A stretch of DNA of 64,000 nt from contig MBPM02000103.1 of assembly GCA_001695595.3 (NCBI GenBank), forward strand, positions 1 through 64,000, written 5' to 3'. This document shows, one piece after another, positions 36,484-49,392 of this stretch. The notes below the pieces were generated by a model. That model was not told where the DNA came from. It made no database searches and saw only the letters and a program-made list of their open reading frames with translations. Each line of letters opens with the position of its first letter. Position 1 is the first letter of the stretch. The translations under genes and the position numbers were made by a program. This DNA comes from Plasmopara viticola (lineage: Eukaryota; Oomycota; Peronosporomycetes; Peronosporales; Peronosporaceae).

Positions 36484-39400
36484 TCAAGACCCCCATTGGA
36501 AGAAGTTACACTGGTTTTCCTGGGGCTTTGGACATTTAAAGAACGTCCGACCTTTGTTTGTTCCATTCTTGCACGTGAGCAAGAGGCTTGGCAAGCCACA
36601 CCCACACACCATTGTCGCATTATCTGCTTCACCACCATTTGCAGGTGGTGATGAAGAAGCTGTCGGGCGATGCTCGTCCTTCCACTCAAAGAAGCCGCAG
36701 CTCTCCACTCCTTGGAAGCTGCAAGTATAAAACTCGCGGTTTTGGTTTCGACCAGCCTTTCGAGTGATGCGCAGGGCGCACGCGACATCATGTCCCGAAC
36801 ACTTGGGCACATTGGAAACTTCAGTGACACTCAATGTTGATCGCGACGTGGTGGAACCGAGTGTATTTTCTGGTGCTTCATCTTTCCACACGAAGAAGCC
36901 GCAGCTATTGTCCATTTGACTGCATCGACAGGTTAAAAATTGCCGACCTTTGTTCGGTCCGTCCTTCTTGACTGTCCTCTCGACACAAGGTTCATTGTGA
37001 CCAGAGCACTTGACAACGACACTGCTACTCACGCTCGAGTCTGAGACCCAAGCGAAAAAGTTGCACTGTTCCCCTTGTGGCAACGGACAGACGTAAAACA
37101 GTCGGCCAGTATTGGGGCCATCACGAGTCACTTCTCTTTTTGCGCAGGGCAAGTTATGGTCTGCACACCGAGGGACGTTTGAGGCAAGACTCGGCTCACA
37201 AGGTGGTTGTTGGCGTTGGTCTGATAGCTGCCTACGCTGTTGGACTTGATTCGTATTCACAGATCCTCTACTTGAAACACTATCAACATTCAAGTCATGA
37301 GCTCGCGCTTCTGCGCGTTGGGGCTGTTGACTTTCGCCGCGAGGTCTCGCTCTGTGAGTCTCTGGAGTGCTGGTAATTGATTGGCCGAATTGCTCCGAGA
37401 ACGTTTGGTCAAGCATAGACGCGCTACGTGTAACTTGTACGAAAATGCTTTTCATCTGACAAAGACAATCACAAAACATTCAACGATGAGGCCACGTTGG
37501 AAATAGAGTGCTCAAAGTCATCAAACCTGATCCATGCATGAATCGACTACTTGCCGGAGGGCTTTCTGCCCCAGTGAAATGGCTTTGCAGTCTGTTTCCA
37601 TCTGCAACGATCAAGCAACAGCAGAAAATTAAACTCCGAAACGCGTTGTTTACTTATACTTAACCTCACCGCGGCACGAAGGTTCGGTTTGGTCAATTCA
37701 AGACCCATGTGTTCATAGGATAAAACGAGAGCCAATCCAAGTGTTGTGGGCTTGAATTGGGTGTTATTGTTCACTTTGATTGCGTACTCACGCTTTAAAA
37801 TGGTCTTGATGTGCTCAGCGATCGTGGCATCGGTTCCAATGCCATTCGAATCCATCTTTGCGATCAAATCAGCTTCCGATAGCAGCGGTGGTGGATTCGT
37901 TTCTCCTGTAAGCATCACGACTGTCGACGGACGAAAAACATCGCCGCGTCGATACACAGGGATCGCAGACGCATTCCACTTTTCATACTTGTAAATCTCC
38001 AAGTAATTTCGTTCCTCCACCATTAATCCCGATGCTGTAAAGCTCTCACCAAGTAACTTCATGACAACATTTGTCTGGCTTCCTTTAGCATCGCGACTAC
38101 AACACGCTAAAAAGTGGAGAGTAACAAATTCGTACACTCTTTTTTCATTGGAATCTGATAGCGTATTGACGTCAACACATTTAGTAGGATGAATCGGAGG
38201 ATGAGCTTGGTCATCAGAGTTTCCGTGGCGCGGAGCCTCAAATTTCCCTCCATTCAGCAGCTGTTGAGTCACGTAGTTTCCCCATTGTTGGTGATTTTCG
38301 TGAAGTTTAATCAACCCTATCAAGTCTGTCCCTTCCTTAAATTTGCTGGTCTCGGTACGTGGGTAGCTAATAAGACCTTTATTGTACAAACTCTCGGCCG
38401 CTTTCATCGTGATCTCTGACGAAATCCGTAACCAGCGTGAAGCTCGCTTTTGCAGCTCCACGGTCGTGAGCGGCAATGGCTTTCTTTTCCAAGAAGGTCG
38501 CTTGTCTACTAACTCAATTGTTGCTGTTTGGCTCTCCATGAGGCTTTCATAGATACACAAACACGCCATGCGGTCGAAAAGATGTCCACGTTGCCATTTA
38601 AATGTTGTGGTGGGTGCGTCTGGTTGCTCCAATTGCTGGTGGGTGACGCTAATGTGGTAAAAGGCTTCTCTTTCAAAGTTTTGAATCGTGAGATACCGTT
38701 CTACCACAAAGCCAAGCGTTGGGAATTGACACGGTCCATAGCTTATGACCTTCTTCTCTTGATTTAATGCTGGAAACTTGCTCTTGATACGCATTGTTTG
38801 GAATCTAGTAAATGCAGCACCAATTCGCAAATCGATCTCTGATCGAGCATCGACTGCCAGGGAAAGTTTCTCATCAGGTACCGATAAGTTTTGCACTGCG
38901 TGAGTGATATCGCGAGGAATAAGTGCGGAGAATCGAGCACGAAACACGCGCAGCTTCCTGTTGGCCTTTTCACAAATGCTCTTGACCTCGTATGCAATGT
39001 TCTCACCCTCTCGATCGCAATCCAACCAGAGAATGAGCCACTAGTCAGCAGCCAAACCTTTAGTATTAGTACCGCAACCACCACTTTCGCTTAGTAGACG
39101 TACTTGACAGTATCTGGCCTCCTTCTGGAGCGTCCTTTCTATCTCCTTTTGGGTCTCGTCGCTGCGTATCCTTTTGCTGACTGGCGCTGTAAAAAGCTCG
39201 ACAGGATCGCAAGAGTTCCAGCTTCGGACACTTGCTTCAAAGTCCAGTTCCATAATGTGGCCTATGACAGAGGTGACGACCATTTGCGATTGCTGGCCTC
39301 GGATCTGGTACGGAAACTCGAAGAGCGCATTGTACTTGGAAAATCCAGCACGCTGGTGGCACAGATGGCATTAGAGGGATTGTACAAAGGAGAAATGGGC

Positions 39401-39499
39401 ACGTCACGCACAACACACTCGCTGTGATCGACCCGATGATAAAATGTTGGCAATTTCCTTGGCCACGGATGGCTTCTCCGCTACGTTGAGCACCTTCAT
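36484..39499 (-). CDS. TOP3A: DNA topoisomerase III (type IA) with four GRF zinc fingers
   Basis: Five exons on the minus strand: 39419-39499, 39104-39352, 37670-39040, 37527-37601 and 36484-37455, giving about 915 residues. All four introns (66, 63, 68, 71 nt) have GT and AG ends and keep the frame. The Toprim domain opens with KVLNVAEKPSVAKEIANIL and includes GHIMELDF and the acidic DCDREGEN. The catalytic tyrosine is in LISYPRTETSKF (about residue 336), and the IGTDATIAEH block is present. After the core come four GRF-type zinc fingers (CADH..., CSGHNEPC..., CSGHDVAC..., CGCGLPS...), each ending in a FF.W-like signature. The TAG just before WLILWLDCD is intronic, not a defect. Known role: with a RecQ helicase and RMI1 it dissolves double Holliday junctions, and it also acts in mitochondrial DNA decatenation. 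Assignment to the TOP3-alpha rather than beta branch rests on the GRF repeats and overall layout. Confidence 0.93.
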
Positions 39500-42400
39500 C
39501 TGTTGCTGAGTATACAGGGATAGGATTGGTTGAAAAGGACCAATTTCTATACTAGTAATTTTCGGGGTTCGTATTGTTTAGCGGACTGCGATAACAGTCA
39601 CGCTAATTAGCTCATAGAGCCCCAGCACTCGGCTAAAAGCTTGGTAAAGATAAGGCATACGTAAGTATTCAATCTTAGGAGTACCCAAGGACAGACCATG
39701 ATGAGCTAGGAAATCTCGCAGTTGCCTTCACAACTATCAAGGTTTGCACGCGCAGCTGAGCTTTCGAGAAGGCCTATCAGCGTCAATTAAATTGAAGTGT
39801 CCTCACGATATTCCTGATGACTGATTGGCCGTCATATGGGAATACCATCACATTTAAGCGTCGACAGATACGCATAATGTTTGGATGTGCAAACCTTTTC
39901 CTGCCCGTTGTGCCTAAAAGTTTCAACTTGGCATTTGTACGGCGCCCTAAAAATTGTCGAGTGTACCCAGAACGCCTTTGTCGGGGTCGCGTCCGCAGCA
40001 GTCCGGGCATAAGAACATTCAGAAAAGTTTGGACAATGTCGACTTCTCTCTTCTTACCTTTACAAATCGTGAGCCTGATCGTGCACGGAATGCGTACTTA
40101 AAATGCATTTTTTGCGTAAGCTAACACTTTAGCTCGTTTTGAGTAAAATGCGCCGCCTTAATTGACGCATTGCACGTGAGTACCATTGCGTGCTCTTCCA
40201 CCAAGCGTCAAAATCTTCCATCTGCAACAAAGCGAACTTGTGGTCATTTCCGACCTCTTTGGCAGAGAAGTTTTCGATTTCTTCACCTCACGCTCAACGT
40301 GAGCAGGCTTTGTTTGGGAAAGGCACACAGCTCAAACAGAATGTCGTTGACAAAGATGACTCTTTCCTCTACACTAAAGATAAAAGATGGTTCAACAGAG
40401 CACTCTCGTAACCACGGACCGAGTTGGGTTCTTGTGCACTTAAGTACTGAACCTCCACGAGACACTGTCAGTTTTTTTTGTCTTGCATTCCCTGAGGCAT
40501 ACTTTGTTATCCTCAACAAGGTCTAGCGAGTGATCAGTCTTACTTGTGTTATGAGATCTAGCGGGGCTTCCGTTGCTACCAATTAGGGCAAGCGTAAGCT
40601 CAGATCCACGACCTTTGTTCTTCACTTAAAGTTAAAAAAATTTGTAGATTGCTATCTACCTGTCTTTATTTTCAGCATTCATCTCAGTGCCAAGACTTGA
40701 TATAGTTCTTATGCTCTCAATGCTAAGCTGAACGTTATTTTAATTACCGATACCTTTATAAATATATATCTCGTAAGTACAATTCGGCTTGAATGTCTAC
40801 TACTTCGCACGAAGCCGTAGCCATTAGATCAGCAACCATGTTTCTGCTGAAAGTTTCTACTCGTTGATGGTTGAAACATTATGACTTATGCCACACAATA
40901 TTTTATACCACCAGTTGGTGTGGTCAATGAAACTCTGGAACAGGCGACAAATGAATCTTTCTACCTAAGCGACACTATACTCGTACTGTAATCGACTTAC
41001 TCGAAACCGAAGACGAAGCCGGGACGTATCGACATCCGTCCAAGTCTGCCGGTACTGACGGGCTCTTTCAAGGCTTCGACACGTTGGCGGTATAATCGGC
41101 CTTTTTAGAACAGTGAGATATCCTACCATGTTCGATCACTCGCTTTTACACCCCCATTTTGTGAAACTAGTCTGTTGAAATCACCTTTCGTTCACTCACA
41201 GCGATGTAGCTGGGGAGCCTTGCTTAAAGGTTGGCTATCCAAGTTTGGTATGTTTGCCTGCGATAATTGTAGCACCAAGCAGTAAGGTTTTGAATGCATA
41301 GCGAATTTATTAATCAGCAAAGCTTACGACTTTGCTAATATTGGCCGAAATATAGCCTGTCCTGCTCGCCAGCACATCGACAAGCACATTGAGCTTGGTA
41401 TGCTTGTATTCAGCACAAAGGTGTATCTTACAAAAACTGCAATGCCTTTTGCAAGGAGAAGTGGGATGTATTTGTCGTTGTCCGCAAAAATGCGGGATCT
41501 AATTAGACTACAAACAGCTAAAGGTCAAAGAATGCATTCATTATTTTGACAGTGCGGAAGTTATGCTTTTTTGTCATGGAATTCCACTAGGCAGCTTTTA
41601 TCCATATAAGTTGACCGTCCTAAAGGAGTTACCGTGGCTCGCAGCCGACGGAATAGTCAAAACACCGTTTAAGACTTCTTTAGTTGGGCAAGCCTTTAAA
41701 AGCGTCATTTTATACAATCAAAAGCAACTTGGTCTGGCTTTCCTAAAACCATTCGCTCGTTTCTAATGATTCGGTCAGATGCTTGATTAGACTCACGTAA
41801 CCAGTATTGCACGTGCGCAAAGGGTTGAACCTAGTAAAGACCTAATTTTGTTGTATCGTGGCGTAAGTCAAATGAAATGTACTCCACTCAAATCTTATGG
41901 CCAAGTTTTGCCTCCATAGCTGACTAATTCTCATTAAATCGACACATATTATCTATATTTGTTTGGTCGAAATTTTATTACGGCCGAGATTGGTGTGTGA
42001 CTAAACAGTTGAGGTGCATTAGATTGATTCTTAGCCAAATTTGGCACTTCCATAGAATGCTGCTAGTCCACGAAGACTAAGTTCTTCGAGTTCCGTGATA
42101 CCCATTTGTTTGATTCCTTATGCTGTACAGCATACACCGAGACACGTTGTTAAGCAACACTTCCTTATACAGGATAAACGTTCGTGCAGTTACCGCTGTA
42201 ACGTCCAATAGATGAAAAGCATGAGCTAAACATTTCTCTCCTTTTAATTTTTTAGCACGAATAAATGGTGGCTAGTAAAAGGAGTTTGAGTTTTGCACAG
42301 TGGTAATTATCGCCTATTCATAAAAGAAGGCACTAATGAGCATATAATGCTTTTGAGGCAGTGGTCATTGCAGTTCTCTACCCGGCACGAGGTTAATCAT

Positions 42401-45400
42401 TTTAAGCCTTCTTATCCGGTGAAAGTCTTGACCAGGTATTTTTTTAATGGAGGATGCGTCGAATGGTTGTATTTTTTATCGTTCGATTGAGACACAACAA
42501 ACGGCTGATCCGAAGCATTTACTTCCTGAATGGAAAACGTATCTAAATCCTTTAAAAGGATATCATAATTCGAAGCGCTAAAAGCTTTTTTGGGTACGAA
42601 ACTCTGATACCTTTAGCAATGAAAGTCCATATGGCACGGCGATAAGTCCACTTGTCAATTATTCAAATATCTCTTTAAAAAATATGTTCATCGGTCAGAA
42701 AGTTGACTTTGACACCCATAAATTTGTCTAGTATTGCATTTCTTTGTCGTCGCGATGTTGACCGCTTTCGGTGGTGATAAATCAACCACCTTGCGCTGTA
42801 TATTAATTTCTCGCTAATAGGGCTGTATTCCTCCTGGCATAACATCCACTTGTGGATGATGTTAGCTCTAAATTGAAGCCCTAGCTTTAGCTTTTTTGGT
42901 AGCCGGTGCCACCGGTGGAGCTATCTTTTTTTTTTACTAAAAAAGTTATTTAAGACTCCATTCCATCTATCTGCAAGGAAAACCAGACCTTCGATCCTTA
43001 GCATTTATCTCGAGCGTGTAGTTTTTTTTAATGAAGCCATACGCGCTGTAAAGATGGAGGCATGGCTCACCAGAGTCTCATTGCGCGAAATTGGGCGGAT
43101 GGCATTCATGGGCTTGACCCGCCTATCAGCAAACAGCTCGTGCTTTTCAAGGCACGACATGTTCAGGACCAGGTCAGGCTTCTTTATGTCGAATCAAGAG
43201 CTGACTGTGTTGTTTAGTCCTCCAAATTTTACAGCCATGTCTATTTCGCTCTAGAGCCGCCGTAGTACCAGGGCGAATCGAGAATTACTTGCAATCGCAA
43301 TTCTCTTACATAAATTATCTTTTCAATATATGCTGACTGCAATTGCTTGCTGGCGCACAATTTCTTTACGCACCGGAGCCAATTCGTCTCAAACTGTTTT
43401 CTCTGTAGACTCGCATGTTTGCGTGTGCGTGTTCCGCTGTCGAGCTCTTTGGAATTACGGCGCTTATTTATAACACATTTAATATAGAGACTTAGCCCTT
43501 TCCTAGTTGAACACAGTTTCTGTACTTGTAGCCCGCATTCCCTGTGGTAATAGAGGCAAGAAAGTGTTCAAGGTGATTCATTACAAGTAATGACTTTTTT
43601 TGGTAATCATGCAAAACATTGTAGCCTCTATAATGCTCACAAGACATCGTTTGACAATCATCTCGGTCCAGCTATAAGTGGCCCAAGTTGTACAAGTAAT
43701 TAGTTACAACAACCTGGCTTTGCTGTGTTGCAAAACAGAAGTACATTCAAAGCAAAACGTTTCTGGCAGCCTCAAATCGAATCATTCATGCGGTCTTCAG
43801 GCAAAATGGCACCCTTCCATGCACATACAAAATAATTATAGCTTCAATATTTACACATAGAAACTTTGTTAGGCATGATGTTTCAGTTACAGGTTCACTC
43901 ACTCTCTTCATAGCGGATCTGAGGAGAAAGAAGAGGATCTTCCGAATGGGGAGCGTTGCTGATGCATGTTATACCGCCGAGCGTACACTCACCTTGCGCC
44001 ACCTCCAACGACTTGACTTTTGACATGGGCAAACGTCAAAAGAGGACCACTTGAGTGTCAGTAAAAGTTGGTCAAGGCATCCATTGATGAAGCGAGAGAT
44101 TGCGGATTCAAGTCCATTAGAGGACTGTTTTTAAAGGCGAATCGGCGCACTAAAGATCGTTAACAATGCTTAAGTGTCTCGCATTTTATATGGAAAGGCC
44201 CGTTGGTTTGCTTTCCTTCGAAGGTCGAAAATTCAATCTTCACTGGCGTTCGCCTCACGTTAAAAATTCCGCCCAAGCTGCCTGATTTTGTGATACAGTT
44301 GATTCCAGGAGGCAATAAGTCCTATCTAGACGAAAACCAATGCAGACGAGTAAAGCGATCAACGGTTTCGTCATATAGTGACAAAGATTACGAGATATCC
44401 CTTCCTTTTCCTGCCGGATTCAAAGTGGACGCTGACAGGGCGATGCCAACTTGTATACTTAACTTTCGAGCATAGCCAAGCTGCACAATCGAAAATCTCA
44501 GCAATTTTGACAAACTCCGCCTCATCTAAAAAGAGGCGGGCATAGTGGGCCTTTGTCTCGCTAAAAAGCAATAAAGAGTCGATTGCAACGCGCCACAAAG
44601 ACAGAAGCTTTGTTTTATCACGATCTTTGCTGGTTAAATATAATATACATCCTAGCTAGTAACTTCGGTGGCACTCAATTGACACTATATGGCACAAGAA
44701 AAACGACAACAAATGATTAGGTTCGCAAGTTTAACAAACAAATAGTAATTTTGTATATTGCCTTTATTTATAAAAAAGCCTCACAGATATGGTGGCGTTG
44801 GAGCACGTTTTCGGCATTTGTATTGGTAAACACAGTGGTATGTATAGCCGAAATATCTATATAGAAAGGCTTAGCACCTCTGCCTAAAGTGCGATATACA
44901 TATAGTCGCTTATCGAACGATATGCTCGTTTCGATTATTAAAACCGGAGATAGTGAGCCGTCGCTCACCGAAAGATCAAGTTTCTTCTTGCTCGTCTCCT
45001 CTGTCTGTGCAAGGCTATCTTCGATTCTGATTAAAATGGATTGATACGGCTATCCTAAGCGGCCAAGATTGCAGACGATTGGGTGCGCGTAACGTTCGCT
45101 CTTGTTCACCAAGAATGACAAAACAAAAGAGGGCATTAAGCCGTGAAAGTACTACACGTGAGTGTTTCAAGTCGCACAAAAATACAGTTGCAAACGCTTT
45201 TTTCCTGCGAGCTTTAGTTTTGCCAGCGCTCAAACTTTCTTGTGTGCAAGGAAGGAGACGCAAGCTTCACTAATTACATACTTACGAATTTTGCTATTTA
45301 TTTACTGGACCGCTGCTCGTGAAACAGGACAGGACAAAATCGGACTGTGGTCTAAGGGTTTTTAAACTTAGCTCCATCTAAGTACGAAATTGTTCGTGAA

Positions 45401-46834
45401 GGAACGACGCAAATGGCTCGTCGAGAGGAGTAGTGTCACCAGTAGGTACGTTTTACCTATGGATGGATAGCTTTGCGGCGTTTCAAGCCCCGAGGAGAAG
45501 TAGTCGACCTTAAATCTACAATCAGCGGTCACAAGTACTCTAAAGCGAAGCGGCATAATAGATTTTGCTGTGGCAAGCAATACAACATAATTCGTGCCTG
45601 GTGCGAAGGGTGCGAACAAAATAGACCTTCGTGACCTTAGAATAAGCTAACAGCTATGTAGTCTCGCGCTCACTTACGCCTTCTCTTTGCATTTTTTTAG
45701 AGCTACATGTCGCCTCATGCACACACACCAATGGTCAGACTTGAAGCTCGCAAGACCACACTTGTGTCATGAGCTAGCTCAAAGGCTGGGTGAAGCAATA
45801 GCGTACCACTTGTATCATTCGACTTTCCTAGCTTGCAATTTCATCAAAGTTTTACTCTGAAACAAAAGAGCCACCTCGAGTCTTTGTTTATAACAAGAGT
45901 CGGCAACGCATAGTGACGAGTAGGCCACCATGCGATGCTCGTGAAAAGCAGCATTTGTAGCATACCGATAAAAGCAGGGCCTGCGCTAAGCAAGAAAGAT
46001 TTGATACTCCAAGTGAAGTAGCACGTTATTACTAAGATATACCAAAATAGGAGAGCGCTCGTTATGTCCCATGGCGGGATGAATGACAATTACCAGAGCC
46101 AGTCTAGGTGAAGCCGTTGCACAAGAAGTAATACGCTGTTCCCGATGCTTGTATGCTATCAACGACGCTCATAGAAAAATATTTAGCTGCATACCGTGAA
46201 ATGTATAGCTGGTTGTAAGGCAAGGCAAGGCCTTTCGATGTACACCTAGCTCGCAAAAATCAGCGCTCGTACTTACAGTGTTTGCTGTTTGGTCAAGGCA
46301 TTAAAATTGCTGCTTTGACAACGAACGGAGAAGGATTCGTAATTTACCGGAAATCTTGTCGTGAACAGTTGTTGCTGTATGTCCGGTGTGAATTACTCGA
46401 CCAAAGCTTAGATGTTTCGTGCACTGTCCTTGCGACAGAGTTACAGCCCATGGAATTTTGTGTGGAAAACCGATGAGCGAGTGTTCGCTGGACATCAAAT
46501 TATACGTCTGCATGTCGATGCACAATCGTGTCGACCTTTTTCGAACGTGGAAAGTCTCGTCAAGTCTTCGAGCATGTCAAAACGAAGTCACAGATGCATA
46601 GTATCTATCAAGCGATGAAGTCTCGCTCTAGATAAGACGAGTCGAAAGTAGACATGTCCGGCAATGACAAAAAGCATACTATTACGAAAGCAGTGAATAT
46701 TCTGCATTATTCCTGAGAGGTATTAATGACAAGCTTGTGAGGCCGTAAGCGTATAATCATTCGACCAAAAGTCGAAAGTAGCCGTTCGTCACAGCTGTAA
46801 AAACGTATTTAAAGGCACTAAGAAGATATCGAGT

Positions 46835-47242
46835 TTACGAAGTAGATCGTTGATTTTGTAGGATCCACCAGACCCGTACTGCTCCGAGACATGGTCTCAC
46901 GTAATCCGCTCGTAATGCTAGTACCTGATAAGGAGTACTTGGGACACGGCGGAGATCCATATCAAGGCGCAGTGCAACTTCGAGCAAAGCACAAATCAGT
47001 AATTGTCGTATGAAATCAAATAACCAACTCCGTGCTGCCAAAAGCCGAAGGGAAAACCGGGCATCGTCCATTCTTACAACCAATTGAATGTGGCCACCAT
47101 CTCGGTACACACACCCGACTATGCTACCAAATAGGCAGGATGTGCAATGTCCAATGCATCCGACCAAGTTGACGAATATCGCCAGCTCGCAATGCGAGAG
47201 AAACATGTTGCGGTCAGCACTTAGTAACTTGTCATGCCACAA
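46835..47242 (-). pseudogene. Unassigned 135-codon open frame
   Basis: Open from a TTG at 47242; the first ATG gives 123 residues. The translation is rich in Leu, Arg and Cys with no recognisable domain, and nothing nearby supports expression. It could be a transposon fragment or chance. Confidence 0.2.
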
Positions 47243-49353
47243 GAGCTCTTGGACGTTTCTGCTACATTTGATCGTCTAGTGATGCAAGTGCAAACAATAC
47301 AAGGCATAGGCACGCAGACATTCGATGACAGTTTTGTGTATAGTCGTTCAAAGCACAAAAAAGGCAGATATGGGACACAACATCGTCATACTTACTAGCA
47401 GTGCAGCGTGCATGTGCACAAAAAAATCTTAACGCTGATGTCGTTAAGTGCACTTTTCGGGAGTCATACCGCGGTAGCTCAAGGCTGCTGAATAGCGTTT
47501 TTTGCTGATGAAATATATATTTTTGCGATGAAGTATTTTCTCGTCGAATTCAAATCTTCTTGATTTAGCTTTAAGTCTTTTTTTGCACCAAAAGCATGTC
47601 TTCTTTCTAGCAAAAATAGGTATATTTTATATCAAATTAGGTGGCACTAAGGGTCTTTGGCCTTAATATTCATCAGGATATATAAGAGTCAGCTGATTAT
47701 AAGGCTTTTAAACTCGAAGAACTTTATACTAATCGTGACCGTCTTTTTTCTTACTCATGTCGTTGGACGAACACTGACAAGTTACCCTCTCAGACTTCAG
47801 CATATGGTTGAATATACTGACTGTAGAGCGACGAGCATACCTTTTTAAAGTCATTAAGTCCACGAGAACAGACTACGGCTAACTATACGATCGTCTAAAC
47901 CACTATCAAGCCCGGCTTCCACGCACATTTTTTGTTGTCGAGTTTGAAGTTCTAAAGCTATGTTTTGTTGATCTTTCATTTTATCTGCAAGTCGACAAAT
48001 TATTCTTCAATTTGTAGCATAGAGCTCCACGCATACTGGGTGCTGCCATGTTCTGGCATTTTAGATGACTGTTTGGCCGTAGGATGGCTTTCTGAGCCTC
48101 CCGAATGCAAATAGCGGGGTTCACCACAGATAAAACATCGGTGGATGCCCATGTGCTGTCCAGATTTTACTCATCCTCATATTCTCAGCAGCACAGTGAA
48201 GGCTGAAAGGAGACAGTCCTTCCAATTGGTTCGAGATGTTCGAGCCTTTCGCTACTTATTTTGCTCGAAAAGTAGATTTCGCATTGATTTTCACGCGACA
48301 GCATTATAGGAGCTAAACTCGCCTTCTATTGCCACTTATGCGGTATCCTCGAAAATTATCGAGTGTACACAAAACACCTCCGTCTGGGCCGTTCATGTGG
48401 CAATCCGTCGACAAAGACGGTGCGTACCACCTTTTCTTGAGATAAGGTTGCTAGAGATTTCAGCGAGCAATGGATGTAGCTCCTAAAAAAAGTTTCCGAT
48501 TCCGTTTACTCCAGTGAGCTGCACGAATACGTAACGGTACAAGGTATGCATAACATTAAGGCAATAAAAATTGCGCCAGCTGGCGCTCCATCTTGTCTTC
48601 TAAGGAGGGGAGCGTCACCGCGACTGAAATATTGCTCGCGCTCGTTTGCGCACTTCATTTTGATCTTCGAAATACTCTCTGCTGCTCTGTCCAATGCGGG
48701 GTTATGACCATTCGACTTCTCTGATCTGGAGCAAATCTTAGTCCTTCTCCCCTATCAAATTCTTAATTCTGACCATGAGGGGCTCAGGTTTGATTACGAT
48801 TTTCGGCTTAGGCGATGACATCATTTATTAGCAAAGACGACTGCGTCATCTGTCACCTTGATACTTCTTGCGCGTACAAATTGCGTTAAGTTTTGTGCTG
48901 CCAAACGATGACCATCTTCAGTGCCTCGAGATTGGCATACTGCTCTATTATCACCGAATATTAGCTCCAAGTAGATTAACTGTAAGCGTTTTCAGACGCA
49001 GCAAAGCTGCCGTAGCTATTTGCTTAGAGGAAGCATGGAGTCAATTTTTCACCTTTTTAGTACACTAGGAACGAAAAGATCGCTATGTGCCTGACGTTAA
49101 AAATTGTATACCAATATCTAGTAAGCTTCTATATTCCGTAAAAACGAATTCAGCGTGATAAAACATTCTCATTTTATATTCAGCGATCAAATTCTACTGA
49201 TATGCGTTAAGCCTATTTTCGCATGACGTATGTTATACATACCATTAACCATTGTAACGCCCAATATCGTTAATAATCATATTGAATATCACTTACGATT
49301 AGTAGTAAACTGTATGGAATGACCACTTTTTATCTACTTCGTCAATTTTTTTC

Positions 49354-49392
49354 AATGTGCAATGTACAATGTACAATGCACAATGTACAAAT
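49354..49392 (+). repeat. Short tandem repeat of CAATGTA-type 9-mers
   Basis: Four to five imperfect copies of CAATGTACA/CAATGTGCA/CAATGCACA run head to tail. Simple minisatellite. Confidence 0.7.

Noticed and set aside
39036..39046. TAG stop apparently interrupting topoisomerase III
   Set aside because: It falls at the 3' end of a GT-AG intron (39041-39103). Splicing joins RYCQ to WLILWLDCDREGEN as in the family.
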